A stretch of DNA of 64,000 bases from Malania oleifera (Eukaryota > Streptophyta > Magnoliopsida > Santalales > Ximeniaceae): contig NC_080422.1 in assembly GCF_029873635.1 (NCBI RefSeq), forward strand, positions 8,959,764 to 9,023,763. The letters are read 5' to 3'. Positions 11,821 to 23,454 of this stretch are shown one piece after another (within the stretch, counting starts at the first letter, position 1; the number at the start of each line of letters is the position of its first letter). A program made the translations under genes and the position numbers. The notes below the pieces were generated by a model. It worked only from the letters and a program-made list of their open reading frames with translations, was not told where the DNA came from and did not search any database.

Positions 11821-12010
11821 AGGCTTAGTTGCTTCAATGTAACGGTAGGAACTCTCCTACGGTTTTTGTTGTAACAAGCCTGCAAAGATAAAAGACACCT
11901 ATTTTAGCCAAGCCATTCAACTGTCTAGGCTTTTCAATCGGGTATTGTTTGCTTTTGCCAATCAGGGATAATTTGCACTGAATGTAAGAATCCAAACACC
12001 AAAGTATGTG

Positions 12011-12603
12011 AGAATGACTTGCACTGGGTTTGAGAACCCGAGCGCCAAAGCACATGAGAATGACTTGCACTGGGTTTGAGAACCCGAGCGCCGAAGGACA
12101 TGAGAATGACTTGCACTGGGTTTGAGAACCCGAGCGCCAAAGCACATGAGAATGACTTGCACTGGGTTTGAGAACCCGAGCGCCAAAGCACATGAGAATG
12201 ACTTGCACTGGGTTTGAGAACCCGAGCGCCAAAGCACATGAGAATGACTTGCACTGGGTTTGAGAACCCGAGCGCCAAAGTACCATGATAATGACTTGCA
12301 CTGGGTTTGAGAACCCGAGCGCCGAAGTACATGAGAATGACTTGCACTGGGGTTGAGAACCCGAGCGCCAAAGCACATGAGAATGACTTGCACTGGGTTT
12401 GAGAACCCGAGCGCCAAAGCACATAAGAATGACTTGCACTGGGTTTGAGAACCGGAGCGCCAAAGTACATGAGAATGACTTGCACTGGGTTTGAGAACCC
12501 GAGCGCCAAAGCACATGAGAATGACTTGCACTGGGTTTGAGAACCCGAGCGCCAAAGCACATGAGAATGACTTGCACTGGGTTTGAGAACCCGAGCGCCA
12601 AAG
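12011..12603 (-). repeat. 46-bp tandem array, internal region 1
   Basis: About 13 head-to-tail units of 46 bp, each containing gaatgacttgcactgggttt and gaacccgagcgcc. A diverged fourteenth unit lies at about 11965-12010. Because 46 is not a multiple of 3 and the unit has no stop in any - frame, all three - strand frames stay open through the array (overlapping frames of 323, 295 and 258 codons). Translated repeats contain words such as ALGFSNPVQVIL and GARVLKPSASHSH. I treat the frames as a by-product of the repeat. Confidence 0.9.
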
Positions 12604-12607
12604 TACC

Positions 12608-12800
12608 ATGATGGCTTGCTTCGAATGTAAGAATCCGAGCCGTAGGGATACGATGATCCAGCCATGGGACACAATGATGGCTTGCTTCGAATGTATGAAT
12701 CCGAGCCATAGGGACACGATGATCCAGCCATGGGGCACAATGATGGCTTGCTTCGAATGTAAGAATCCGAGCCGTGGGGATACGATGATCCAGCCATCTC
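12608..12800 (-). repeat. 66-bp tandem repeat, internal region 1
   Basis: Three units spaced exactly 66 bp (12608, 12674, 12740), each starting atgatggcttgcttcgaatg. The core resembles part of the 46-bp unit (gcttgc...gaatccgagcc against cttgcac...gaacccgagcgcc), so one array probably derives from the other. Confidence 0.85.
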
Positions 12801-12892
12801 AACAAGTAACAAGGTGTGCAAGCAAAGTTTTGAAAGTTGTTACTCTATTTGGAGAATGCACTTGGGGTAAAGTCCGAATGTCAATGAATGAA

Positions 12893-13030
12893 TCCCCTTG
12901 TCTTTGGGATCTATTGCCCTAGTTCAAAATAAATCAATGTGTGTCTGGGGTCGACTTGCCCTAGTTTTTCAAGTAAATCAATGCGCGCTTGGGGTCAGTT
13001 ACCCCAGCTTATAATTAAACACAATAGGAA
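12893..13030 (-). repeat. Degenerate ~42-bp repeat, internal region 1
   Basis: Three imperfect units of about 42 bp, each with a ttgccctagtt or ttaccccagctt core and two sharing aaatcaatg. In element sense the core reads like aactagggcaa or aactggggtaa, close to the polypurine-tract core. Confidence 0.65.
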
Positions 13031-13240
13031 TCTCTCCATCAAGGATGTCAAATAATCATTCGAAAGCTCAAGACAAGTGTGAAGGGTGCTCTGTTGGTGC
13101 TTGTGATGCTAGAATGCAATGATATGCTGCTATATGTATGCATGTTGCTAACTTATAATGCAGTGATATGTTGCTATTGATATGCATGCTACTAACTTGT
13201 GATTATATGTATGCATTTTTTTTATTTTTTATTTTTTTGT

Positions 13241-13645
13241 GTAATGTATGAAACGCACAATGGCGAGGCATGAGATGTATGGTAATGCATGAAATGCATG
13301 ATAATGCATAAGATGCATGGTAATATATGAAATGCATGGCAATACATGTAATGCAGGGCGATGCGTAAGATGTATGGTAATGAGTGAAATGCATGGCAAT
13401 GCATAAGATGTATGGTAATACATGAAATGTAGGTAATGCATGCAATGAATGACAATGCATGAAATGCAGGCAATGCATGAATTGCATGGCAATGCATGAG
13501 AGGTATGGTAATGCATGGAATGCATGGCAATGCATGAAATTTAGCTGATGCATGAAACACATGGCAATACATGAGATGTATGGTAATGCATGAAATGTAT
13601 GATAATGCGTGAAATTTAGGGTAATGCATGACAATGCATGAATCT
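13241..13645 (-). repeat. 19-bp tandem array, internal region 1
   Basis: About 20 degenerate units of roughly 19 bp built on taatgcatgaaatgcatgg. Like the 46-bp array, the period leaves remainder 1 on division by 3, and long - strand frames (163, 168 and 98 codons, rich in His, Cys, Met and Ile) result in all three phases. No known protein matches this pattern; it looks like a satellite-like array inside the element. Confidence 0.85.
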
Positions 13646-15543
13646 TTTCTTCCAATGCACTCGTGATCCATGACCTCATCTTTGGTCTCCACATGAAACT
13701 CGCTATGAAAGTGATTGACTGAGCTCAAAAATTACAAAATTTGCCCAAGTTGAATGGACCTACAGTTGACCTTGACTCTGATTTCCTATTCCAATCTGAT
13801 AAGAAAGTACTTGAATGGGACCTACTGAGACTAAACTCGAAATTTGCCCCGGTTAAATTCATCTGCCACTGATCTTGACTCTATAGTTGGATTCTTTTGA
13901 ATAAGCAGATTCTGACATAACATTTAACCCAGTTAGGCTACTATCCATCCTCTATTAATGCTCTAAAGAGTAAGAAGGGTTCCTCTTTCTTTCTTTCTTT
14001 CTTCCTTTTTTGTTTTTTTTATTTTTTTTTATTTTTTTTATTATTATTTTTTTTTAGGAACAAGGAATGATTATGCAACTGTGACATCAACTCGCTAAAT
14101 CAAAAGGCCATCTAAATAAATGTTTTACCATGTTTCAATGCTATCGTAGGGGAAAATTCATGCCAGTATTCAAAAGTCATGTAACGTTGATTTCCCAGCC
14201 TAGATGACTGTTCATTCTCTTCAACTGCCCCAGTTTCATCAACTCATGCTTTGATCTCAAGATGGTCTTTAAGACTCGGGACAAAACGTAGGCTTAGGGA
14301 TGTAGGATTTCAGAATAAAAGAAAAGCTAAGGCTCAAAAATATCACCCCAAATAATGTTTTATGCCCCCAGCTCGAGTTAAGACACTTTGCAAGATGTTG
14401 ACCGAACTTGTTATTAAACAAGCTGCCTACGTACCTTTTCAGGATCAGGTCATTACGTAGTTCAGACTCAATATTGAGTCTGACAAATCATTTAAGACAA
14501 CAATGTATACCAATCTGGTCAGGACTTTCATTTGGACCGTAATGTAGGCTAAGGATATGGGTTAAAAAAATAAAGGAGTTACATAAGGCCCAAAATCATC
14601 AATTTCATCAAGGGTAATTTAGTCAAAGATCACATATGTAGTAAGTCCCTTATTCTCTTTCTTCTTCCTCTTGTTTTTCTTTTTCTTTTCTTTCCCTTTT
14701 AATCTTTCCTTCTTTTACTGCAACTTTCACTTTTCCTTTTATAAAGGAATCTTGTCTTCATTTCCATTTGAACTTCAATTGGGACCAATCTTTTAAAAAC
14801 TGCCCCAGTGTGGGGTGTGATCATTTGACAGGTTAATCAAGAAATGAATCTTTCAGGCTCAAAAGGGGTTGGCAAGGGATTTATTCTTTTACTTTCTTTT
14901 GGATAGCAGAACAATGGCCTGCCATCCTTTTGGTAATGACTATTGTCTCAAATGATTTGCCAAACGCTAAGGGACCCGAACCCAGGTTGGATTTTTGGTG
15001 ATCTGACTTTTAAGAAAAAACTGGCTTAACATTCAGGCTCAATTTGGTTAACAAATGGCAAATCATTGTCAGGGTTCTTTTTAGGGATAACTGGTCAGCC
15101 AAAGAGGACCATCCATCATTTGATCAAAACATGAGTGATTAATTTATCAAAATAGTGTAGCCACCTCGTTGAATTCCTGGGAAAGTAAAAAAGAAACTTC
15201 TTCATAACGTCTGAATTCAATGATTGTTTCATCCTTTAACATCTCTTTCTAGCTCATGAACACTGGCAATATTACTTTCCCTATTCCGGCATGAAACATA
15301 AGCAAACAGAATTTGGCAATTGGACTCATGATGCAAGTGAGATAACGAAATGCATAATTCATTTTATTGAATATAGAAAATATTCCGAGACACAGGCGTC
15401 CACGGATTACAAAAAGCAAATAACAATGGAAAACAAAAGAACATTAACTGAAAAGGATTAGATAGTCAAAAGTTCGGTACTCCATCATTTTAGCCTTGGT
15501 GGATAATGACTGAAACCATTGATTTGGGAACCTCCTGGATATG
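13646..15543 (-). other. Non-coding region downstream of gag, internal region 1
   Basis: About 1.9 kb between the gag stop and the 19-bp array, where pol would be expected. No protease, reverse transcriptase or integrase motif is seen in any - frame. It contains polypyrimidine tracts (13980-14056, 14655-14745), a degenerate ~103-bp repeat (13741 and 13844, sharing a cttgactct stretch), and several tgccccagtt-like words (13843, 14224, 14799). Confidence 0.6.
15363..15368 (-). terminator. Possible poly(A) signal after gag, copy 1
   Basis: Element-sense AATAAA in attcaataaaatgaat, about 176 bp downstream of the gag stop. It is conserved in copy 2 at 25578-25583. One hexamer in AT-rich DNA is weak evidence. 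Confidence 0.3.
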
Positions 15544-17019
15544 TTAACCACTTCCTTCCTCGTGTTTGGGCAAAGGATTCCCCTGGACTCCCGGTTGCTT
15601 GTCATCGAATGCTAACCATCCAGCATCTCTTAATGACTGCACCTTATGCTTGAAGGCCCAACATCTGTCAATAGTATGGCCGGGAGAGTTAGCATGGTAC
15701 TCACAACGAACCCCAGGATCATACCACTGTGGAGGAGGGTTCGCGACGGGCGTCCCAGGGATTGCAGATACCATCCCCTTTTCCCGCAGCTGAGGAAATA
15801 ATTCGGCATATGTCATGGGAATGGGGTCCACCCTTCGGAAGTTTCTAGTCACATTCCTATCTTGTGCTTGTTGATTCGGTGGACCTGAGTGAACAATCTG
15901 AGGCCTGGTGCCTGTATGCGCCTTTTGATTTACCATGGGCTCAAAACCAAAGTTTCTCTTGGGCCATTGGTTCCCACCTCTGGTGTACTGATTATTCCAA
16001 TTAAACTGCCCCTGTATCATTTGCGCCTCTTCCTCTTTCTTCCTATCAGTCCATCTTTTGCCTAAGCCAGTTTCTGTGCCGTTATCCTTGATTAGGCCTG
16101 CCTTGATATCGCCTTCAATTCTTCCTCCCGCAGCCACAATATCCATAAAATCATGGGGAGTTGCTCCCCGAAGGTGCGTACGGTAGGGGTCCTTTAATGT
16201 GCTCACGAACAAGGAGATAGCCTCTCGGTCACTCACCGGGGGGTCCACTTGGATCGACATATCCCTCCATCTATAAGCATATTCTCTGAATGTTTCGGTG
16301 GATTTCTTCTCCATTTCTTGAAGAGTCATTCGATCAGGTGCCATTTCCGTCACGTGGCGATAGTGAGTGATAAAGGCACTGGCCAAGTCCTTCCAAGTGC
16401 GGACCCGAGCCTTATCTTGTTGAATGTACCAACGGATGGCGGACCCGGTCAAACTGCTTTGAAAGCAATGCATCATTAGTTTTTCATCGTCTGAGTACGC
16501 TGCCATTGCTTGGCAGTACATCACTAAATGTGTTCGAGGGCACCGGGTCCCATCAAACTTTTCAAAGTCTGGCATTTTGAACTTTGGCGGCAAGATGACT
16601 TTAGGCACCAAGCAAAGGTCATTTGGATTAACTGAATCGAAAGTATTAGAACCTTCCATTGCTTTTAAGCGCTCTTCTAATACGTCACAGCGACGCTCAG
16701 CCTCAGATTTGCTTATTCCCATATCAGATGGTACTAATGGAGGAGTTCCTACCACTGGGAACCCTTGTGCTGGCATAGTAGGGATGAAAGGAGGCATATT
16801 TGGCGGTGGACCCCCCATGATGCCAGGTGGCGGAATTGATGTTTGTCCATGATCTGGGGTGAACCCAGGGGGATGAGCGGGGTCCACATCTACTTCGGGA
16901 TCAACATGCACTGCCTTTCCCTTGTTCATCAGTAACTCCAGAACCTTACTTATCTTGTCATTTATTTCTTCTTGTCCTTGTTCTAGACCCAGGACTCTAT
17001 TTTCCAATTGTTCACTCAT
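15544..17019 (-). CDS. gag: Ty3/gypsy gag polyprotein, copy 1
   Basis: A 491-residue capsid/nucleocapsid protein that would package the element RNA into cytoplasmic virus-like particles. Residues 1-35 form a likely coiled coil (LENRVLGLEQGQEEINDKI). Residues 45-98 are proline-rich. Residues about 150-310 are the retrotransposon gag domain, with the typical blocks SSLTGSAIRWYIQ, WKDLASAFITHYRH, ETFREYAYRWRDMSIQVDPP and FVSTLKDPYR. Residues 439-453 form a knuckle-like CX2HX5HX4C (CEYHANSPGHTIDRC), followed by WAFKHKVQSLRDAGWL, both typical of plant gypsy gag. The ATG at the N-terminus precedes the coiled coil and nothing conserved lies upstream. The frame is intact and nearly identical to copy 2, while no pol follows. 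The protein family is clear; the lineage (Tat/Ogre-like) is inferred. Confidence 0.9.
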   Translation of the reverse strand: MSEQLENRVLGLEQGQEEINDKISKVLELLMNKGKAVHVDPEVDVDPAHPPGFTPDHGQTSIPPPGIMGGPPPNMPPFIPTMPAQGFPVVGTPPLVPSDMGISKSEAERRCDVLEERLKAMEGSNTFDSVNPNDLCLVPKVILPPKFKMPDFEKFDGTRCPRTHLVMYCQAMAAYSDDEKLMMHCFQSSLTGSAIRWYIQQDKARVRTWKDLASAFITHYRHVTEMAPDRMTLQEMEKKSTETFREYAYRWRDMSIQVDPPVSDREAISLFVSTLKDPYRTHLRGATPHDFMDIVAAGGRIEGDIKAGLIKDNGTETGLGKRWTDRKKEEEAQMIQGQFNWNNQYTRGGNQWPKRNFGFEPMVNQKAHTGTRPQIVHSGPPNQQAQDRNVTRNFRRVDPIPMTYAELFPQLREKGMVSAIPGTPVANPPPQWYDPGVRCEYHANSPGHTIDRCWAFKHKVQSLRDAGWLAFDDKQPGVQGNPLPKHEEGSG

Positions 17020-18768
17020 TTCTCTCGCTCTTCGCCTGGTATTGTACTGATGCGTGGTAGTCTCAATTATTGCTTTATATTACTCAAACCACCTCTTTGA
17101 TTAGGAACTGAAAACCAAAAAATTTCCCTTTTTTAGAACCATGAATGCACAATTATGTACTGCATGAGTGAAAGCGTTTTGATGCATGATTAGGGTATGC
17201 AATAGGTGTTTATGCATGAATGCAACTAGTGCACTTACATATACAAACAAAAATATAAACGTGCATGCAGCCTATCGTGCATGACTATGTATGAAACGAA
17301 ATGCATGAATATGATGTCCTAAATTACTACTTAGCTAGAATTCTAGAAAAATCCCACTAATGAAACGGGTTAAGATTAACATGACCATTGATGGGTCACG
17401 ATTTCAATTCAATTTCTCCCTTACCCATTCATTTCCTTGATGATGGTCCATGTACCTCAGTTCTATAAAGGGTCAAATTATGTTCTGAGGTTGGGGTTGA
17501 CCCAGGCTAGTCAATCCATTGGATTCATTCAATGTGGACTTGTGGACTTTAGTGTGCACTTGGGCCTAAAGTATTTTAAAATATGGGCTTCGAGCTATTT
17601 CATGATGGGTTAAGGCCCTAGTTGAAAAGGAATTGGGCTTGGATTACTTGAAAAAATGTTAGCCCAAATTTTTAGGCAATTGGGTTGAAGTCCTCTTTTG
17701 AAATCTGGGTTTGCCCCTTTTTGAAACTTAGGCATGGGCCGAGTTTTTGCTTAGGAAAAGGTCAGGCCCAAGATTTATTTTTAAAGAATTGGGCCCGAGT
17801 TATTTGAAAAGGGTTGGGCCGACCTATATTTTTAAAATGTTTGGGCCAAGTGCTTTTTTTTTTTTTCTTTTTTCTGAAAGGATGAGCCATGGTCTCATTA
17901 TTGGGCTTTTTTAGAATACTGGCTAAGTAGTATGTAAGTCTAAAATGGATGCAGCATGCATGGTATAATACAAGGTATCTCACAACATATATACAATAGA
18001 CAGTATGGGGATAAGGATGTCCCAACCCAGGGTAGGTATGTATATACAGGATTCTTCATGGCTCTATCCTAGTTAGGGAAGACTATAGACAAGCATGTGT
18101 GGGTAGGCTCTAACCTTATTGACAAAAGGTTCCCAGTTTGGAATTTCATCCTCCCCCATAGGGGTCCGGATAAAACCCGTACTGAGTGGAGTGGTTCGCG
18201 GATCCCATCAAGCTCTGCCACGAAGGGACTGACGCTATTACACTCCTATCTAGTCCTAGTAAGGAAAGCTTGGGTATAGAGCGTGAAAGTGTGTGAATTC
18301 AATTTTTTAACCTAATCCCGCTATCCCCACATTTATTCACATGCTATAGACAATATGGAAACAAGATATCTACCATTAATATATATATTCAAAAGATGAG
18401 GAAACACAATATATGCAATTAATATGTTCATTCAAAAAATTTGGAAACAAAAGGAAAAAGAAAACAAAATATTTACGATTAGTATACAAAATATCTATAA
18501 TTAATATGTTTATTCAAAATATCTTACAATTAATATGCTTTTTCAAAATATTTGGAAACAAAATATCTACAACAAATATTCAAGAAAAATTAGGAAACAA
18601 AATATTTTTAATTAACTAAGGTTATTTACAAATTATGGAAGTAAAATATCTACAATTAATCAAAGTTATTTACAAATTAAAATATTCACAAAATAAGGAG
18701 TAATTAAAAGATTTATTAATTTAAAACTTAGGATAATTTCTAATTAATTAATGGCTCGACTCTCTAAG
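17020..18768 (-). other. 5' leader of internal region 1
   Basis: About 1.75 kb between the primer-binding site and the gag start. No ORF1 of the kind found before gag in autonomous Ogre elements is seen. The part at 17150-17310 is rich in atgcatga words like the 19-bp array. The part at 17540-17860 has repeated gggct/gggcc words. 18300-18770 is AT-rich. Confidence 0.6.
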
Positions 18769-18786
18769 TCCCCAGCGGAGTCGCCA
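18769..18786 (-). other. Primer-binding site, internal region 1
   Basis: Element-sense TGGCGACTCCGCTGGGGA, three bases inside the LTR2 end CGCGACA. It starts with TGG, as required for pairing with a tRNA CCA end. Tat/Ogre elements are usually reported with a tRNA-Arg-type site of this form; the tRNA identity is from memory and not tested here. Confidence 0.75.
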
Positions 18787-18789
18787 AGC

Positions 18790-20539
18790 TGTCGCGGCGT
18801 CCCGGGAGCGCGTGTGCCCTGGGCGGCGAAATTAAAAATCAACTTCATATTTTCATGGAAAAACATGGAATGTCGGAGTCGCCACTAACCTTTAGTGCGG
18901 TTAGAACACATGATTACTACCCCGTTAGGAGTAGAATCGGTCTACAATACCAGAGTTGGGGTCGGGAGTTCGGTTACGCGAAGGGAAGGTATGAGCACCC
19001 CCTACGCGCCCGTTCTTAAGAACGGTACCTAATTAATTTAAAATTATCCCTAAGTTAATCTAATAAATCTTTACATTACTCCTTTTTATGAATTTATAAA
19101 TACGTAGGAAAATAAATAAATATATACATATATTCCCTCAGAGCTTAGGGTACGTGATGCCCAAAGGCTAATACCCCTTGCAATTAAATCATAGGGATTA
19201 CAAATCAAAAATACTTTATAAAATACGCTCCCAAATGTTAAAATTGTAAGTAAAATATTTATAGGAAAATAATAGTATGGGAGGTTTTAATAATGGATAT
19301 AATAATTTAAACATAATAAATAAATAAATAAAATAGTAATAAACTAGAGTATTAGGATATCACAATACGTACTAATCAACATATATAATAGAAGCTAAAA
19401 TATCTAACATACCAATAATAGTAGAATATAAACATATAATATAGACTAAGATAATGAGCATATCATAATATTAAAATACCACATATACGTTATAAACAAA
19501 AATACTTAAACATACCATAATACACATAATTACGATAATAATAATAAATATCCACAAATAATATAATACGTAATAGATTACTATAATACTATATATGCTA
19601 AACATACCATATAATAGCATGATACCAAAACACCAAATATACTATATTACTTAAAGTATTAAACTTACCATAATAAATAATACCTTATATATTAACATAC
19701 TTAAAGTATCATAATAATAATAAATATATAGTATTACTCAATATGCTATATTAAAAGTTACCTAAAATACTAAATTGGATGCATGATGTTACTTATAAAT
19801 CCTAAATTGTTAAATACCTAGTATTACTTACATTCTAGCATGCACATACAACTATAGTTTTAAAATACCACTACAACTAATCTACTAAAACTCCTAACAT
19901 GATATACAACACGACCCAAAATTCTAAAATACTAATAATCTACTATAAAGTTAACCTACAACATAAGCATGAATAAAATAATATATATATATATATATAT
20001 AAGAAAAAATCTTAAACATAAAAACCACAACAAGATAAAGAACCCGAAACCTAAGAATACGTACAGCTTAAATATTACGCACTAAAAAAAATGACAACAT
20101 AAATTATTACATTTAAATATTACAATTGAAATCTTACCTTGGCAATAAAAAGAAAAATCCTACAATAATGAAGATAAACAAATTAGTATTTATAAATATG
20201 GACATCCTGAATAAATATACGAAAAAAATATATATATATGATGAAATATACCATAATATTAAAAATGCCCCAGACGAATAACCATGAACATGTAACAAAT
20301 AAAAAAAATCTAAACAAATATCACCACAACAAAATGAAACCATAAACACTATTAAAATTTTACGTACATATAACAAATAATACATTAATATACATACAAT
20401 TTAGATACAAGGCAATAGACTACTTACCACTGCAAATAAAAGAAACCCTACGACAATGGAAACAAATCAATTAATATTTACAATAAAAAAAATATGGACA
20501 TGGGTATTAAATATGAAAACAATTAAAAATATGGACATG

Positions 20540-20575
<36 letters not shown>

Positions 20576-20851
20576 CTACAATATAACAATAATAAGGGTA
20601 ATTCATAATAATAAATAATAATTATTAAACAAAAAAAAAAACTACCATGCAATATAAGTATGATAATAATAATAATGCTACACACAACGATATAATATTA
20701 ATACTAACATGATAATAATATTGTTAAATAATAATATCATAGCAACACAAATAATACCATAATATGGCTAATAATAATATATAGAAAATAAAAATATTTA
20801 ATATGATCAATATGGAAGGGGATATATACTTATACCTATTAACACTAACAG

Positions 20852-20891
<40 letters not shown>

Positions 20892-21818
20892 GTAAATGTA
20901 TATATATGCATAATATAAAAGAAAATATATATATATATACATGTTGACACTAACAGTAGTACATATGTATATTTATGTGTGCTGTGTGTGCGTGAGTGTG
21001 TGTGTGGCAGAAACAGGAGGAACTTACAGAGGGGGGGTTTGCCGGAAAACTGGGGTTGGTGGCTGTGTGGGTTTCGGCCGGAGCAGAGGAGGGTCGTGCC
21101 TGCTGAATGGTGTTGCAGAGGTCCGCTGCTGGTATAGTTGCTGGTGGCCGGAGAGTTGGATCAGGGTCGCCGGATTTGCTGCTGTTGCAGCTGCTGTCGT
21201 GGAGGGTGGTTGCTCGGCTGGTGCTGACAGTGAGGAGGGGAAGCTGTTCGGATCTAGTGTTGTTCGGATCTGGTGCCAGGTGGAACTGTGGTCGTGGTTG
21301 GAGTCTGCAAAGGGTCTCCGGCGGGGATGATGCAGCTGGGAGTGGGGGTCTGCCGCGTATGTTCTGCTGCTGTGCGTGTGAGCTTGGCTGCGGCCGTGGT
21401 GCCTTGCCGGAGTTGCTGGGTGTAAAGACGGTAGAGTATGGCTGTGAGGGATATTTGGAGATGGAGATGAGGGAGGATGTTGTGGTGAAGAGAGGTTGAG
21501 AGGGCAGAGAAGGGGACTGGTCGTGCGTTCTGAGAACAGGGGGGAGAAAGATGAGAGAAGGTGGTGGCGGCTGGACGGCCGTCCTCTGTGTGTGAGGCCG
21601 CTGCTGCTGCAGCGAGTGAGGCTAGGTTTTTTTTTTTTGGTTTCTTTGGCCCCCGTGCGCTGCCTGTGTGTGCGCTGCCTCTCCCTTCCTCCCTTGTGTG
21701 TATCACCCTTATATAAAAAAAAAAAATTTTTTTGACAACCCTAAAAAACCTTTCCTTTTTTATTTTCTTTTTATGGTATTTTTCTTTTGGAAATAATATT
21801 ATGAGTATAACTACTATT

Positions 21819-21867
<49 letters not shown>

Positions 21868-22019
21868 GGTAATAAAAATAAGTAAAATAATAACAAAATA
21901 ATAATAATAATAATAATAATAAGGATAAATGAAATAATAAAAATACTGCTAATAATAATATAATAATAATAACAATAATTATAAATATATTGGGCATGGG
22001 TAAAAATAGGGTGTCTACA
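18790..22019 (-). repeat. LTR2 (shared middle LTR)
   Basis: 3,230 bp, shared by the two internal regions. In its left part it agrees with LTR3 against LTR1 at ten sites (18821, 18930, 18979, 19201, 19217, 19360, 19415, 19557, 19665, 20323). In its right part it agrees with LTR1 against LTR3. The TATA box is at 21707-21716. A longer (TAA)n tract at about 21824-21867 distinguishes it from LTR1. As the only complete LTR upstream of a gag in element sense, it is the likely promoter for gag copy 1. Confidence 0.9.
21707..21716 (-). promoter_or_regulatory. TATA box of LTR2
   Basis: Element-sense TTATATAAGG, the same as in LTR1. It would drive internal region 1. LTR3 has lost this part, so internal region 2 has no equivalent. 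Confidence 0.6.
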
Positions 22020-22034
22020 GCTGCCCCTCTTTGT
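22020..22034 (-). other. Polypurine tract, internal region 2
   Basis: Element-sense ACAAAGAGGGGCAGC next to LTR2, identical to copy 1. Confidence 0.75.
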
Positions 22035-22224
22035 AGGCTTAGTTGCTTCAATGTAACGGTAGGAACTCTCCTACAGTTTTTGTTGTAACAAGCCTGCAAA
22101 GATAAAAGACACCTATTTTAGCCAAGCCATTCAACTGTCTATGCTTTTCAATCGGGTATTGTTTGCTTTTGCCAATCAGGGATAATTTGCACTGAATGTA
22201 AGAATCCAAACACCAAAGTATGTG

Positions 22225-22817
22225 AGAATGACTTGCACTGGGTTTGAGAACCCGAGCGCCAAAGCACATGAGAATGACTTGCACTGGGTTTGAGAACCCG
22301 AGCGCCGAAGGACATGAGAATGACTTGCACTGGGTTTGAGAACCCGAGCGCCAAAGCACATGAGAATGACTTGCACTGGGTTTGAGAACCCGAGCGCCAA
22401 AGCACATGAGAATGACTTGCACTGGGTTTGAGAACCCGAGCGCCAAAGTACATGAGAATGACTTGCACTGGGTTTGAGAACCCGAGCGCCAAAGTACCAT
22501 GATAATGACTTGCACTGGGTTTGAGAACCCGAGCGCCGAAGTACATGAGAATGACTTGCACTGGGGTTGAGAACCCGAGCGCCAAAGCACATGAGAATGA
22601 CTTGCACTGGGTTTGAGAACCCGAGCGCCAAAGCACATAAGAATGACTTGCACTGGGTTTGAGAACCTGAGCGCCAAAGTACATGAGAATGACTTGCACT
22701 GGGTTTGAGAACCCGAGCGCCAAAGCACATGAGAATGACTTGCACTGGGTTTGAGAACCCGAGCGCCAAAGCACATGAGAATGACTTGCACTGGGTTTGA
22801 GAACCCGAGCGCCAAAG
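22225..22817 (-). repeat. 46-bp tandem array, internal region 2
   Basis: The same 13-unit array as in internal region 1, with the same variant units in the same order (an insertion-bearing unit, then a ggggttg unit). The array was therefore copied as a block. Long overlapping frames again run through all three - phases. Confidence 0.9.
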
Positions 22818-22821
22818 TACC

Positions 22822-23014
22822 ATGATGGCTTGCTTCGAATGTAAGAATCCGAGCCGTAGGGATACGATGATCCAGCCATGGGACACAATGATGGCTTGCT
22901 TCGAATGTATGAATCCGAGCCATAGGGACACGATGATCTAGCCATGGGGCACAATGATGGCTTGCTTCGAATGTAAGAATCCGAGCCGTGGGGATACGAT
23001 GATCCAGCCATCTC
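22822..23014 (-). repeat. 66-bp tandem repeat, internal region 2
   Basis: Three 66-bp units as in copy 1. One unit has a cca to cta change (near 22938) that puts a stop in a + frame open in copy 1. Confidence 0.8.
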
Positions 23015-23106
23015 AACAAGTAACAAGGTGTGCAAGCAAAGTTTTGAAAGTTGTTACTCTATTTGGAGAATGCACTTGGGGTAAAGTCCGAATGTCAATG
23101 AATGAA

Positions 23107-23244
23107 TCCCCTTGTCTTTGGGATCTATTGCCCTAGTTCAAAATAAATCAATGTGTGTCTGGGGTCGACTTGCCCTAGTTTTTCAAGTAAATCAATGCGC
23201 GCTTGGGGTCAGTTACCCCAGCTTATAATTAAACACAATAGGAA
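23107..23244 (-). repeat. Degenerate ~42-bp repeat, internal region 2
   Basis: Copy of the three-unit repeat at 12893-13030, with the ttgccctagtt and ttaccccagctt cores unchanged. Confidence 0.6.
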
Positions 23245-23454
23245 TCTCTCCATCAAGGATGTCAAATAATCATTCGAAAGCTCAAGACAAGTGTGAAGGG
23301 TGCTCTGTTGGTGCTTGTGATGCTAGAATGCAATGATATGCTGCTATATGTATGCATGTTGCTAACTTATAATGCAGTGATATGTTGCTATTGATATGCA
23401 TGTTACTAACTTGTGATTATATGTATGCATTTTTTTTATTTTTTATTTTTTTGT

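Noticed and set aside
11058..11885. Long minus-strand open frame (275 codons) through the LTR1 GC-rich block and (TAA)n tract, and its copy at 21254-22099
   Set aside because: It spans the LTR end, consists largely of Ile/Leu runs from trinucleotide repeats and Ser/Thr/Pro-rich low-complexity sequence, and its length changes with the microsatellite.
12011..12603. CRISPR-like array from the 46-bp repeats
   Set aside because: Units are contiguous with no unique spacers, and the sequence is plant nuclear.
13203..13728. His/Cys-rich minus-strand frames over the 19-bp array, which look like metal-binding proteins
   Set aside because: The same residues arise in all three phases from the 19-bp unit; no start context or flanking domain supports a protein.
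16249..16852. Plus-strand frames opposite gag
   Set aside because: Antisense shadows of the gag gene.
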